Assembly: GCA_964492895.1 (NCBI GenBank)
Contig: CAZBLR010000007.1
Span: 23,437 to 87,436, forward strand
Source of the DNA: DATLWN01 sp964492895
Lineage (GTDB): Bacteria; Pseudomonadota; Zetaproteobacteria; Mariprofundales; Mariprofundaceae
Length of the DNA: 64,000 nucleotides
Direction: 5' to 3'
Each line of letters starts with the position of its first letter. The first letter of the stretch is position 1. Below the pieces are notes generated by a model, which saw only the letters and a list, made by a program, of their open reading frames with translations, had not been told where the DNA came from and made no database searches. The translations under genes and the position numbers were made by a program. This document shows positions 1-8,251 of the stretch, piece by piece.

Positions 1-124
1 TCATGGCCGCACCGTGATCGCCGCCATGACCGTCGGCCAGCACGCGGATCACCCGGCCGGAAGGCCGGGGCTCAGGATTCTCGGCAACCTCACATGATTG
101 CATCGGGTCGGATGGACCGGACAT
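1..124 (-). CDS. plsX: PlsX phosphate acyltransferase, N-terminal fragment
   Basis: Only the first 41 codons are inside the window; the gene runs off the left edge. From ATG at 124 the peptide reads into IRVLADGHGGDHGAAM, which resembles the N-terminal glycine-rich signature of PlsX, the enzyme that converts acyl-ACP to acyl-phosphate for phospholipid synthesis. A second in-frame ATG at 103 is an alternative start. Position directly downstream of rpmF on the same strand matches the usual yceD-rpmF-plsX order and is the stronger part of the evidence, because the visible sequence is short. Confidence 0.75.
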   Translation of the reverse strand, partial: MSGPSDPMQSCEVAENPEPRPSGRVIRVLADGHGGDHGAAM

Positions 125-150
125 GCGATCGGTTTCGTGCAAACGACGAA

Positions 151-333
151 CTATACTTCGCCTTTCGCCACAACCTCGCGACCCTTGTAGTAACCGCAAT
201 GCGGGCAGGCATGGTGCGGGCGCATGATATCGCCGCAGTTCGGGCACTCGCTCATGGCCGAGGCCGCCAAGCCGTCATGGGCACGCCGCATATTGCGTCG
301 GGACTGACTCGTCTTTCTCTTTGGAACCGCCAT
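151..333 (-). CDS. rpmF: 50S ribosomal protein L32
   Basis: A 60-residue protein starting MAVPKRKTSQSRRNMRRAHD, the standard L32 N-terminus. It carries a CPNC...CPHC zinc-ribbon pair (residues about 30-47), so this is the zinc-binding form of L32, a structural protein of the large ribosomal subunit. It follows yceD by 67 bp and precedes plsX, the conserved arrangement in proteobacteria. Confidence 0.97.
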   Translation of the reverse strand: MAVPKRKTSQSRRNMRRAHDGLAASAMSECPNCGDIMRPHHACPHCGYYKGREVVAKGEV

Positions 334-400
334 TGATCACTCCTTCGCCGGCATCATGCCGGCATCTCAACACTTTCCCGATCCCAGGCCTGGCCTGCGA

Positions 401-922
401 TCAATCGAACCTTATCTTGCCCAATGCCGCAAACGGATGGTCCTGGTCCGTTTCATGGCACCGGCAACGATCCTTGTTGCGGTTGCAGCCGCAAACCGGG
501 CATAGCCCCCGGCAATCCTCGCGGCAGACCACATCCTGGGGCCAGGCCAGCCAGATATCCTCGCGCAGCACGTCCACCAGGTTCAATTCCCCCGGCGGCG
601 GCAACAGGGACGAAGCATCCTCATCCCGGGCACCGGTTCCGAGACGGAGATCACCATCCGTGTCCCCGTCCATGTCCGTCTCGAACGGCTCGTTGCACCG
701 GCTGCATTGCCGCGTCACCCGGAAATGCCAGTGGCCGCGCAGGCGATATACATCACCCTTGCGGGCAAGCTCGCCCTTCCATTGCAGATCGGTGCGCATC
801 GCTTCCAGCGGCGCGACCTCGCCCAGGGAGGGATCCTGCATCGCAGCAGCCGGGATCACACCGTCCCAGCGGATGCCCGAATCCGGCACATCCTGCAACA
901 CGATCACCCATTGCCGGGCCAT
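401..922 (-). CDS. yceD: YceD/DUF177 23S rRNA accumulation protein
   Basis: A 173-residue protein of the DUF177 family, the same length as E. coli YceD, whose family is linked to 23S rRNA accumulation and is almost always next to rpmF. The start is placed at ATG 922 (MARQWVIVLQDVP) because an AGGAGGT Shine-Dalgarno lies just upstream; an in-frame ATG at 976 has a weaker site. The protein has CSRC near the middle and a C-terminal CREDC-RGLCPVCG cysteine cluster, which suggests a bound metal. The 76 bp up to the lpxB stop (923-998) hold nothing recognisable. Confidence 0.9.
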   Translation of the reverse strand: MARQWVIVLQDVPDSGIRWDGVIPAAAMQDPSLGEVAPLEAMRTDLQWKGELARKGDVYRLRGHWHFRVTRQCSRCNEPFETDMDGDTDGDLRLGTGARDEDASSLLPPPGELNLVDVLREDIWLAWPQDVVCREDCRGLCPVCGCNRNKDRCRCHETDQDHPFAALGKIRFD

Positions 923-998
923 CCGACCTCCTGCCACGGCATCACACGAAGCATCCGCCGCGGATAGGGCCGGCATTATGAATATCCACCCCTTCAGG

Positions 999-2153
999 TC
1001 AAGGAACGCGTCCGCCCTGAACGCCATGCGCCGAGGCCATCCGCTCGACCATGTCCGCCACGCCGATGGCCGGATCGCGGTCACCGAGCATGGCCTGCAG
1101 TTCGGCGAAGCGCTGGCGCTGCCGGCTCGCCGCCTTTCCCGACGCATCCAGAAGCTCCAGCAGCCGCCCGGCAATGGCCTGCTCGGTGCACGCCTCCTGG
1201 ATCAGCTCGGGCATCGCTTCCTCGCCCAGCAGGATGTTGGCAAGCCCCGCGTGCGGCAGGTGCACCAGCCGGCGGGCCAGTGCCATCATCATCGGGGCAC
1301 CGCGGTAGACCAGGATCGAAGGCACGTTCCACAGCGCCAGCTCCAGCGTTGCCGTTCCGGACACGGCCACCGCCGCATCCGCGCGCAGGGCATAGCCTTC
1401 GCTGAGGCGCCCGATGCTGTGCACCCGCTCGCCCTGCAACAGCGGCGCCAGCAAGGCCATGTCCACATCCGGCAACACCGGCACCACGGCGTGCACATCC
1501 GGCCGCTGGGCCGCTACCGATGTCCAGGCAGCAGCCAGCACCGGCACATGCCGCGTGAGCTCTCCGGGCCGGCTCCCGGGCAACAGCGCCACCAGAGGCG
1601 TATCAGTTGGCAGCCCCAGCCGTTGCCTGAGCTCCGGGGCGCTCCATCCACCCCGGCAGGCATGCGCACTGGGGTTGCCGACGTAGCGCCCGGGAATGCC
1701 CCGCTCGCCGAACCACTCGGGTTCGAACGGAAAGATGCATGCCAGGCCGTCCTGGGCGTGGCGCAGACGCCGCGCACGCCAGCCCCCCCAGGCCCAGAGC
1801 TTCGGCGCGATGTACTGGATCACGGGAATACCCAGCCGGCGCAGCTTCGTGCCCAGGCGCATGTGAAAGCCGGGAAAATCCACCAGCACCGCCGCGTCCG
1901 GTCGTTCGGCTCCGGCCCAGGCGAGTACGCCCTGCTCCAGGCGCCGGATTCGCGGCCAGGCGCGAACCACGTCGCCGATACCCATCACATTGAGCTCCGA
2001 CATCGGATACAGGAGTCTGCAGCCGGCCGCCGCCATGGCCGGGCCGGCGATACCGTGGATGTCGCTGCCGGCGAAGCGTCCGCTCAGGGCACGGACAACG
2101 GAGGCCGCGTGCATGTCTCCGGAGGCCTCACCGGCCGAGATGAGTATCCGCAA
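999..2153 (-). CDS. lpxB: Lipid-A-disaccharide synthase
   Basis: LpxB is the inner-membrane-associated glycosyltransferase that joins UDP-2,3-diacylglucosamine to lipid X to make the lipid A disaccharide. The protein is 384 residues (E. coli 382) and begins RILISAGEASGDMH, the diagnostic N-terminus. The start is a TTG at 2153, two bases after the lpxI stop; the open frame continues upstream into lpxI only as a shadow, and no ATG fits. The context lpxA-lpxI-lpxB places three consecutive steps of the pathway together. No truncation seen. Confidence 0.95.
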   Translation of the reverse strand: MRILISAGEASGDMHAASVVRALSGRFAGSDIHGIAGPAMAAAGCRLLYPMSELNVMGIGDVVRAWPRIRRLEQGVLAWAGAERPDAAVLVDFPGFHMRLGTKLRRLGIPVIQYIAPKLWAWGGWRARRLRHAQDGLACIFPFEPEWFGERGIPGRYVGNPSAHACRGGWSAPELRQRLGLPTDTPLVALLPGSRPGELTRHVPVLAAAWTSVAAQRPDVHAVVPVLPDVDMALLAPLLQGERVHSIGRLSEGYALRADAAVAVSGTATLELALWNVPSILVYRGAPMMMALARRLVHLPHAGLANILLGEEAMPELIQEACTEQAIAGRLLELLDASGKAASRQRQRFAELQAMLGDRDPAIGVADMVERMASAHGVQGGRVP

Positions 2154-2155
2154 GG

Positions 2156-3010
2156 TTAGGCGCCGGTATCGGGCGCCTGCATGCCGACCACGGTGATACC
2201 GTGCCTGCGGGCCAGCTCGGTCAGGCGCTCCCGCTGCAGCAGCAGGGTCTGTCCGGCCTCGACGGCGAGGCAGCGGCAACCGCTCGCCGCCATCGTCTCC
2301 AGGGTATCCGGCCCGATAACCGGCACGTCGAAGCGCTGATCCTGGTTCGGCTTGGCCACCTTGACGACGGTCACCTTGTCGCCGCCGAGTTCGCCGCCGC
2401 GGCGGATGGCGGCATCCGTGCCCTCGATCGCCTCGACGGCAAGCACGGCCTGGTCCCGCACCGCCACGGTCTGACCGATGTCCAGGGCTGCGATGCCCTT
2501 GGCCTGGACAAACCCGAAAGCGGCATCCTGAAGCGATCCCTTGTCCGGCCTCGGGCCGAACAGGTGCCCGCTGCCGGCGAGCATCGACTGCGCATAGCGG
2601 GTCTGGGGGATGACGGCCATGCCTTCCTTGGCGAGCAGGTCGACGATGGCGAGCATGATCGTGTCGTCTCGCTTGTCCTTCAGTTTCATCAAGGTCGTGA
2701 TCGCGGTCAGGTCCGGCCGGAAATTCCGGAACAGGTGAAGCTTGCGCACCTTGCCGGCCATCACCACCTGGCTCACGCCGGCCCGCTTGAAGGCGCGGAT
2801 CATGCCCCCGACCTGCCCCACGTGCAGCCAGCAGACCGAATCGACGAGATCCTCGATCTCCTGCGATGTTTCCTCATGGACCGCCACGGCATGCACGGCG
2901 AGGCCAGCCTGTTTGAAGGCGCGGATCAATTCCAGCGGGAAATCGCCGTACCCGGCCACCAGGCCGAGGCTATCCGGGGTCCCGTGCAGGTCCGGATGGG
3001 TCGACGCCAT
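2156..3010 (-). CDS. lpxI: UDP-2,3-diacylglucosamine pyrophosphatase LpxI
   Basis: A 284-residue DUF1009 protein with SLGLVAGYGDFPLELIRAF at the N-terminus and MAGKVRKLHLFRNFRPD in the middle, as in LpxI. LpxI hydrolyses UDP-2,3-diacylglucosamine to lipid X, the step done by the unrelated LpxH in enteric bacteria. It sits precisely between lpxA and lpxB, so the substrate chain is encoded in order. It begins 2 bp after the lpxA stop, which suggests translational coupling. Confidence 0.93.
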   Translation of the reverse strand: MASTHPDLHGTPDSLGLVAGYGDFPLELIRAFKQAGLAVHAVAVHEETSQEIEDLVDSVCWLHVGQVGGMIRAFKRAGVSQVVMAGKVRKLHLFRNFRPDLTAITTLMKLKDKRDDTIMLAIVDLLAKEGMAVIPQTRYAQSMLAGSGHLFGPRPDKGSLQDAAFGFVQAKGIAALDIGQTVAVRDQAVLAVEAIEGTDAAIRRGGELGGDKVTVVKVAKPNQDQRFDVPVIGPDTLETMAASGCRCLAVEAGQTLLLQRERLTELARRHGITVVGMQAPDTGA

Positions 3011-3012
3011 GG

Positions 3013-3825
3013 CTATTCGGATGCGCGCGAATCGCGGCGATGCAGCAATATCCCGCGCTTGGCCGACCGCACGAACTGCAGCAGGTGCATCGCCTGGGCA
3101 TCCTCACCGGCGATGCGCCCGGCCTCTTCGAGCCTGTCCTCCATCGATCCGGAGGCCTGGAACAGAAGGCGGTAAATGGATTTCAGGTCCTTGATCTGAT
3201 CGTTGGAGAACTGGCGGCGCCGCAGGCCGACCAGATTCAGGCCGGCAAGCCCGGGGCGGTAGCCGCCGGATGTCAGGCAGAATGGCGGCACGTCCTTGGT
3301 GATGCCGGCGGTGCCGCCGATCATGGCGTAGCGGCCGATGCGCACGAACTGCAGCACGGCCGCGTGTCCGCCCAGAATCACGCCATCCTCGATCTCGACA
3401 TGCCCGGCCAGCGTGGCGCCGTTGGCGAGGATCACCTGATTGCCGAGCAGACAGTCATGGGCGACATGGCTGTAGGCCATCAGCAGGTTGTGGCTGCCGA
3501 TTTTCGTCAGCATGCCGCCGCCTTCCGTGCCCGGATTGATGGTCACGCCCTCGCGGATGGTGTTGTCGTCCCCGATGATGACCTCCGAGGCCTCACCGTG
3601 GTATTTCAGGTCCTGGGGCTGGTGTCCGATGCTGGCGAACGGGAAGATGCGGTTGCGCTCGCCGATGGTGGTATAGCCCTCGACGACGACGTGCGACAGC
3701 AGCTCGCAACCATCGCCGATGCGCGCGTTCGGACCGATCACGCAGAACGGACCGATGCGCACCCCATCCCCGATACGGGCGGCCGGATCGATCACCGCCG
3801 AGGGATGGATCCGCGATTCGCTCAT
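3013..3825 (-). CDS. lpxA: Acyl-ACP--UDP-N-acetylglucosamine O-acyltransferase
   Basis: LpxA performs the first step of lipid A synthesis in the cytoplasm, acylating UDP-GlcNAc. The 270-residue protein starts MSESRIHPSAVIDPAARIGDG and consists of left-handed beta-helix hexapeptide repeats (residues about 5-190) followed by a helical C-terminus. The SHVAHDC motif contains the likely catalytic histidine (about residue 123, equivalent to E. coli His125). The start ATG overlaps the fabZ stop by 4 bp (ATGA), which fixes the start. Confidence 0.96.
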   Translation of the reverse strand: MSESRIHPSAVIDPAARIGDGVRIGPFCVIGPNARIGDGCELLSHVVVEGYTTIGERNRIFPFASIGHQPQDLKYHGEASEVIIGDDNTIREGVTINPGTEGGGMLTKIGSHNLLMAYSHVAHDCLLGNQVILANGATLAGHVEIEDGVILGGHAAVLQFVRIGRYAMIGGTAGITKDVPPFCLTSGGYRPGLAGLNLVGLRRRQFSNDQIKDLKSIYRLLFQASGSMEDRLEEAGRIAGEDAQAMHLLQFVRSAKRGILLHRRDSRASE

Positions 3826-4271
3826 GCCTCGTCCTTCGGCATCAGCGTCGCCATCAGGGTGCCGCCGCACACCAGGTCGCCGTCCACGAAGGCCTCGCCC
3901 TTGAATTTCCACATATGCCCGCGGCGACGCAGGCAGGTCAGCTCGAAGATCACCTGATCGCCCGGGCGCACGGGACGGCGGAAGCGCACCTCGTCGATGC
4001 CGGTGAAATAGACCAGGTACTCGCGTTCCGGGTCGGCCGACTGGAAGGCCAGGATGCCGCCGGCCTGGGCCATGGCCTCCACCAGCAGCACGCCCGGCAT
4101 CACGGGATGGCCGGGGAAATGGCCGTTGAACTGCGGCTCGTTGATCGACACGTTCTTCATGGCCCGGATGGACACGTCCTTCTCGAAACCCAGCACCCGG
4201 TCGATCAGCAGCAACGGGTAGCGATGCGGCAGATGGCGCATGATCTCGTCGATATTCATGATTGCAGACAT
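3822..4271 (-). CDS. fabZ: 3-hydroxyacyl-ACP dehydratase FabZ
   Basis: FabZ dehydrates 3-hydroxyacyl-ACP in fatty acid elongation and competes with lpxA/lpxD for the same 3-hydroxyacyl-ACP pool. The protein (149 residues from ATG 4271) has the hot-dog fold motif HFPGHPVMPGVLLVEAMAQ with the catalytic His and Glu (Glu about residue 65). The start at 4271 is preferred because GGAG lies 8 bases upstream; ATGs at 4298 and 4259 are also in frame. It lies between lpxD and lpxA as usual. Confidence 0.95.
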   Translation of the reverse strand: MSAIMNIDEIMRHLPHRYPLLLIDRVLGFEKDVSIRAMKNVSINEPQFNGHFPGHPVMPGVLLVEAMAQAGGILAFQSADPEREYLVYFTGIDEVRFRRPVRPGDQVIFELTCLRRRGHMWKFKGEAFVDGDLVCGGTLMATLMPKDEA

Positions 4272-4290
4272 CCCTTGTTCTCCACTGTGG

Positions 4291-5343
4291 TCATCCATTC
4301 TTTTTTCCTTCCCCGGCCTCGGGACGCCCCAGATGTCGCACCGCCTCCCAGATGGCGGGCAATCGGGTGAGCAGGGCCGAAATCTTTAGCCATTCCCGGT
4401 GGGGCATGGCCGGGAAACCGGCATAGGTTCCCTTGGCGGCCAGGTTGCCGATCACACCGGACTGTGCGGCGATACGGCAACCGTCGCCGATCTCGACATG
4501 TCCGGCTGCGCCAGCCTGCCCTCCGATCTGGCAACCTTTGCCAACCACCGTCGATCCGGATATGCCGACCTGACTGGCCATGACCGTAAAGGCACCGATG
4601 CGGACGTTGTGGCCAATCTGGATCAGGTTGTCGAGCTTGACGCCAGGCTCGATCACGGTGTCCTGGATGGCACCGCGATCGATGCAGGTGTTGGCGCCGA
4701 TCTCGACGTCGTCCCCGATCACGACGCGGCCCACCTGCGGGATCTTCAGGTGCTGCCTGCCATCCCAGGCGAAGCCGAAGCCGTCGGAACCGATGACCGC
4801 ACCGCTTTGCAGCACCACGCGATCGCCCAGCACGCAACCGTCGGCAACCGTCACGCGCGCATGCAGATGGCAGCCGCTTCCGATGTGCACACCGCTTCCG
4901 ATCACGCACCCGGCATCGATGCGCGAGCCGGCCCCGATGACGGCACCGGCGGCCACGGCGACCTGTGCGCCGATATCGACATCCGCGGCGATGCGCGCCG
5001 AGGGATCGACCGCGGCCGAGGGATGGCGTTGACCCTGCGTCGGGCTATCGGGATGGAACAGCCGCTGCAGCAGCGCGAAGGCCAGGTGCGGATCCCTGAC
5101 GCGGATGACGGGACAGGGAGCAGGAGTCCGCTCCGCTTCCCCCATCAGCACCACGGCGGCGCGCGTCTGCGCAAGCAGATGCTTGTAGGCGGAATTCGAA
5201 AGGAAGGAGGCCTGGTCCGCTGTGGCCATATCCAGCGTATTGACGCCTGTCACCCGGCGCGACGCATGCATGTCTTCGCTTTCCAGCCGTCCCGAAACGA
5301 CCCGGGCAACCTCCTCAAGGGAGACTGCGTCGATGGATTGCAT
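4291..5343 (-). CDS. lpxD: UDP-3-O-(3-hydroxyacyl)glucosamine N-acyltransferase
   Basis: LpxD adds the second, N-linked acyl chain in lipid A synthesis. The 350-residue protein has an N-terminal uridine-binding region (about 1-100), then hexapeptide repeats from about residue 105 to 290, and IQIGHNVRIG with the probable catalytic His245. It begins 2 bp after the skp stop. The C-terminal helix ends in a short lysine-rich tail. Confidence 0.95.
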   Translation of the reverse strand: MQSIDAVSLEEVARVVSGRLESEDMHASRRVTGVNTLDMATADQASFLSNSAYKHLLAQTRAAVVLMGEAERTPAPCPVIRVRDPHLAFALLQRLFHPDSPTQGQRHPSAAVDPSARIAADVDIGAQVAVAAGAVIGAGSRIDAGCVIGSGVHIGSGCHLHARVTVADGCVLGDRVVLQSGAVIGSDGFGFAWDGRQHLKIPQVGRVVIGDDVEIGANTCIDRGAIQDTVIEPGVKLDNLIQIGHNVRIGAFTVMASQVGISGSTVVGKGCQIGGQAGAAGHVEIGDGCRIAAQSGVIGNLAAKGTYAGFPAMPHREWLKISALLTRLPAIWEAVRHLGRPEAGEGKKNG

Positions 5344-5345
5344 CC

Positions 5346-5867
5346 CTACTTCTTTTTGTCGAGCAGCTTGGTGATCTCGGGCGTGATGTCGAGGTCGGGA
5401 TTCGCGTAGATCACCGCAGACTTGGACATGAAGATGTAATCGTAGTGGTTCTGCTTGCCGTAGGCCTGCACCACGTTATAGAAATCGGAGACCAGGCTCT
5501 GGTCCAGACGGTTCTTCTCGTTGAGCAGCTCTTCCTGCGCATCCTGCTGCTTGCGCGAAAAATCCTTGCGCAGATCCTTCAGCTCCTGCTGCTTCTGCTC
5601 CAGTGCATCGGGCGACATGGCCATCGATTGGCCGAGCAGCGCCTTCTCCTTGGCCGAGATCTTATCCTGCAAGGCATTCAGTTCCTTTTCACGCTTTGCC
5701 TTCAGGGCCTCGAGGCGCTGCATGCCCTTCTGGTAGGCCACCGTATTCTCCACCGCACCCTTGAAGTCCACATGCCCGAACTTCATGTCCCTGGCATGCG
5801 CCGGGCTGGCCATCAACATCAGCGCCGCGACAAGCGGCAAGCCCTTCCGAACGAATCGCATCTGCAT
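5346..5867 (-). CDS. skp: OmpH/Skp periplasmic chaperone
   Basis: A 173-residue protein with a signal peptide (positively charged start, hydrophobic LPLVAALMLMASPAHA, cleavage near residue 25) and a long, charged, Gln/Lys/Glu-rich coiled coil at about residues 45-125, the tentacle region of Skp. The N-terminus of the mature part (KFGHVDFKGAVENT) matches the family. Skp holds unfolded outer-membrane proteins for BamA, which is encoded just upstream in the same operon. Confidence 0.92.
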   Translation of the reverse strand: MQMRFVRKGLPLVAALMLMASPAHARDMKFGHVDFKGAVENTVAYQKGMQRLEALKAKREKELNALQDKISAKEKALLGQSMAMSPDALEQKQQELKDLRKDFSRKQQDAQEELLNEKNRLDQSLVSDFYNVVQAYGKQNHYDYIFMSKSAVIYANPDLDITPEITKLLDKKK

Positions 5868-5900
5868 ATGAATATTCCCCCGAATGATCGAACAGACTAA

Positions 5901-8246
5901 CTAAAACTGGCTACCGAGCGCAAACTCAAACGAACGCGTCACGTCTCCCGGCAGGGTACGGATCGGGAAGCCCCAGACCAGGCCCAGGGGACCGATCGGC
6001 GACAGCCACTGCAACTCAAAGCCTGCGGATGCTCGCACTCTATTGAAGGAGAACGGCGCTGCAACATTCAATGTCTGGGCCCCGACCGTCGTGTTGATGG
6101 CGCCCCAGGCGTCGCCGGCATCGATGAACAGGTCGCCGCGGAATCCCTTGGTCTGCATGTACGGAATCGGAAAATACAGGTCCAGCGATGCCGTGGCCAT
6201 CTTGTCCGCACCGATGGCCTCCTGGGTCGCCGGGTCCCGCAGCGAGATACCGTAGTAATCGAAGCCGCGCACCGTGCCCAGGCCGCCGAGTGAATAGCGC
6301 CGCCAGATCGGCACCTGCCGCCCGCCCACGCCGTGGATATAGGCGCCCTGCATCGACGGACTGATGACTACGTCGTCGGTCACGGGCAGGTACAGCTTCG
6401 TCGATGCCGATACCTCGTAGAAGCGCTCGTTGCCTCCCAGGCCCGCATAGTTGAACTGCAATCGCTCATTATGGCCCTTGTGCGGGACCATGACCGAGTC
6501 GCGCGTATCCCAGGTGAGGCTCTGGCTCAGCTCTCCCGTGATATGCACGCCCTGCTGGGCCAGCAGCAGCAGCGTGCTGCCCGCGGCCACGTTCGAAATG
6601 CTGTTCCGCGAATACTGGTAGCCGATGCCGTAGGTCAGGTTCTCGCTCAGCGGCACCCCGATGCTGAGCCCGGCACCGTAGTTGTCCTGGACATACTGGG
6701 CTGTCTGCACCTGGGTCAGCTTGGTCTGCGTCTTGAAGGCGTTGACCGTGACGCTCACGTCCTTGCCCAGGAAATAGGGGTCGGTGATGCTGGTGTTGAA
6801 GTTCTGCGTCACGGCGCCGATATCGGCGCTGATGTTGGTGCTATAGCCCTTGCCCAGGAAGTTGTTCTCCTGCATCTTGGCCGTGAAGATCACCTTCTCC
6901 AGCTGCGAATAGCCGGCGCCGATGGAGAACGAGCCGGTCTTCTTCTCATCGACATTGACGTCCATGTTGACGCGGTCGTCCGAGCCGGCACGCGGCATGG
7001 TCACTCGCACATCATTGAAGTAGTTGAGACGATGCAGGCGCTCCTTGCTGCGCTTGACCTTCGTGGCCGAGTAACGCGAGGCCTCCGCCTGCCTGAGCTC
7101 GCGGCGGATCACGTGGTCCTCGGTCTTCTGGTTGCCGGTGATGTTGATACGCTCGATGTAGACCTCGCGCCCCTTCTCGACATCGAGGGTGATGGCCACG
7201 GTGTTGCTTCCCAGATCGCGATGGAACAACGGCGTCACCGTGGCGAAGGCATAGCCTTCGTCGCCGACCTTCTCCGTGATCGCCTGGATGGTCTCGCGCA
7301 GCTTCTGCAGCGAATAGATCTCGCCCGCCTTCAGGGTCACGGCCGAGGCCAGTGCCTTGCGGCTCGGCACCATGTCACCCTGCAGGTCGACCTTGCTGAT
7401 CCGGTACTGCGGACCCTCGTAGACGTTGAACGTCAGGTAGAACGACTTCTTGTCGACCGACAGCGACACCAGCGTCGACTCGACCTTGGAATCGAGGTAG
7501 CCATGATCCTGGTAATACTGCATCAGCAACTGGGCGTCCGCGCCCACGCGATCCTGCTGGAACACGTCGCGGTCGGTGAAGTAGGAGATGAAGCCGCTCT
7601 GCTGCGACGCCAGCTGATCGCGCAGGTCGGCATCCGAGAACGCGTGGTTGCCGACGAACAGGATGCGGGCGATACGCGTGATCTGCCCCTCGTCGATCAG
7701 GATCAGCACATCCACCCGCCCGTCGGAGCGCTTCGTGGTCTGGATCTTGACGCCGACCTGGTAGTAGCCCTTCTTCAGGTACATGCGCCGGATCTCATTG
7801 ATGTCGTGGCGCTTGATGGCGTCGCTGAGCACGCGTCCGGGCTGGATCTTCAGCTTGAATTGCAGGATCTTGTCCTCGATTTCGTGGTTGCCCTTGAAGG
7901 TCACCTTGCCGATGACCGGGTTCTCGACGACGTGGAAGACCAGGCGAACCCCCTGGGCGTTGCGGATGCCCTCCACGCTGACATCGGAGAAGTACCCGGT
8001 ATCGAACAGGGCGCGCACATCCCGGCCGATCTGCTTGCGGCTCAGCACGTCCCCGACGCGGGTCTGGATCTCCGCCAGCACCGTATCCGTCTCGATGAAG
8101 CGGTTGCCGACCACATCGATGCCCATTACGCGTGGCTGGGTTGTGGCGGGAGCACCTTCAGCCATGGCCTCGCCGACCAGGCCGGCGCATGCAAAGGCGA
8201 ACACGAGCAGGCCCAGAATGATGCGCTGCAGAAAATGATTTCCCAT
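5901..8246 (-). CDS. bamA: Outer membrane protein assembly factor BamA
   Basis: BamA is the essential Omp85 insertase of the outer membrane. The 781-residue protein has a signal peptide (hydrophobic stretch about residues 8-30), five POTRA repeats (about 38-430) and a C-terminal beta-barrel with a VRGFDYYG surface segment near 660 and a terminal phenylalanine (LGSQF). The order rseP-bamA-skp-lpxD is conserved. Length is normal and there is no frameshift. Confidence 0.97.
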   Translation of the reverse strand: MGNHFLQRIILGLLVFAFACAGLVGEAMAEGAPATTQPRVMGIDVVGNRFIETDTVLAEIQTRVGDVLSRKQIGRDVRALFDTGYFSDVSVEGIRNAQGVRLVFHVVENPVIGKVTFKGNHEIEDKILQFKLKIQPGRVLSDAIKRHDINEIRRMYLKKGYYQVGVKIQTTKRSDGRVDVLILIDEGQITRIARILFVGNHAFSDADLRDQLASQQSGFISYFTDRDVFQQDRVGADAQLLMQYYQDHGYLDSKVESTLVSLSVDKKSFYLTFNVYEGPQYRISKVDLQGDMVPSRKALASAVTLKAGEIYSLQKLRETIQAITEKVGDEGYAFATVTPLFHRDLGSNTVAITLDVEKGREVYIERINITGNQKTEDHVIRRELRQAEASRYSATKVKRSKERLHRLNYFNDVRVTMPRAGSDDRVNMDVNVDEKKTGSFSIGAGYSQLEKVIFTAKMQENNFLGKGYSTNISADIGAVTQNFNTSITDPYFLGKDVSVTVNAFKTQTKLTQVQTAQYVQDNYGAGLSIGVPLSENLTYGIGYQYSRNSISNVAAGSTLLLLAQQGVHITGELSQSLTWDTRDSVMVPHKGHNERLQFNYAGLGGNERFYEVSASTKLYLPVTDDVVISPSMQGAYIHGVGGRQVPIWRRYSLGGLGTVRGFDYYGISLRDPATQEAIGADKMATASLDLYFPIPYMQTKGFRGDLFIDAGDAWGAINTTVGAQTLNVAAPFSFNRVRASAGFELQWLSPIGPLGLVWGFPIRTLPGDVTRSFEFALGSQF

Positions 8247-8251
8247 GCCAA

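Noticed and set aside
321..2159. 612-codon plus-strand open frame
   Set aside because: It is antisense to yceD and lpxB, low in complexity and without family motifs; long empty frames are expected opposite GC-rich genes.
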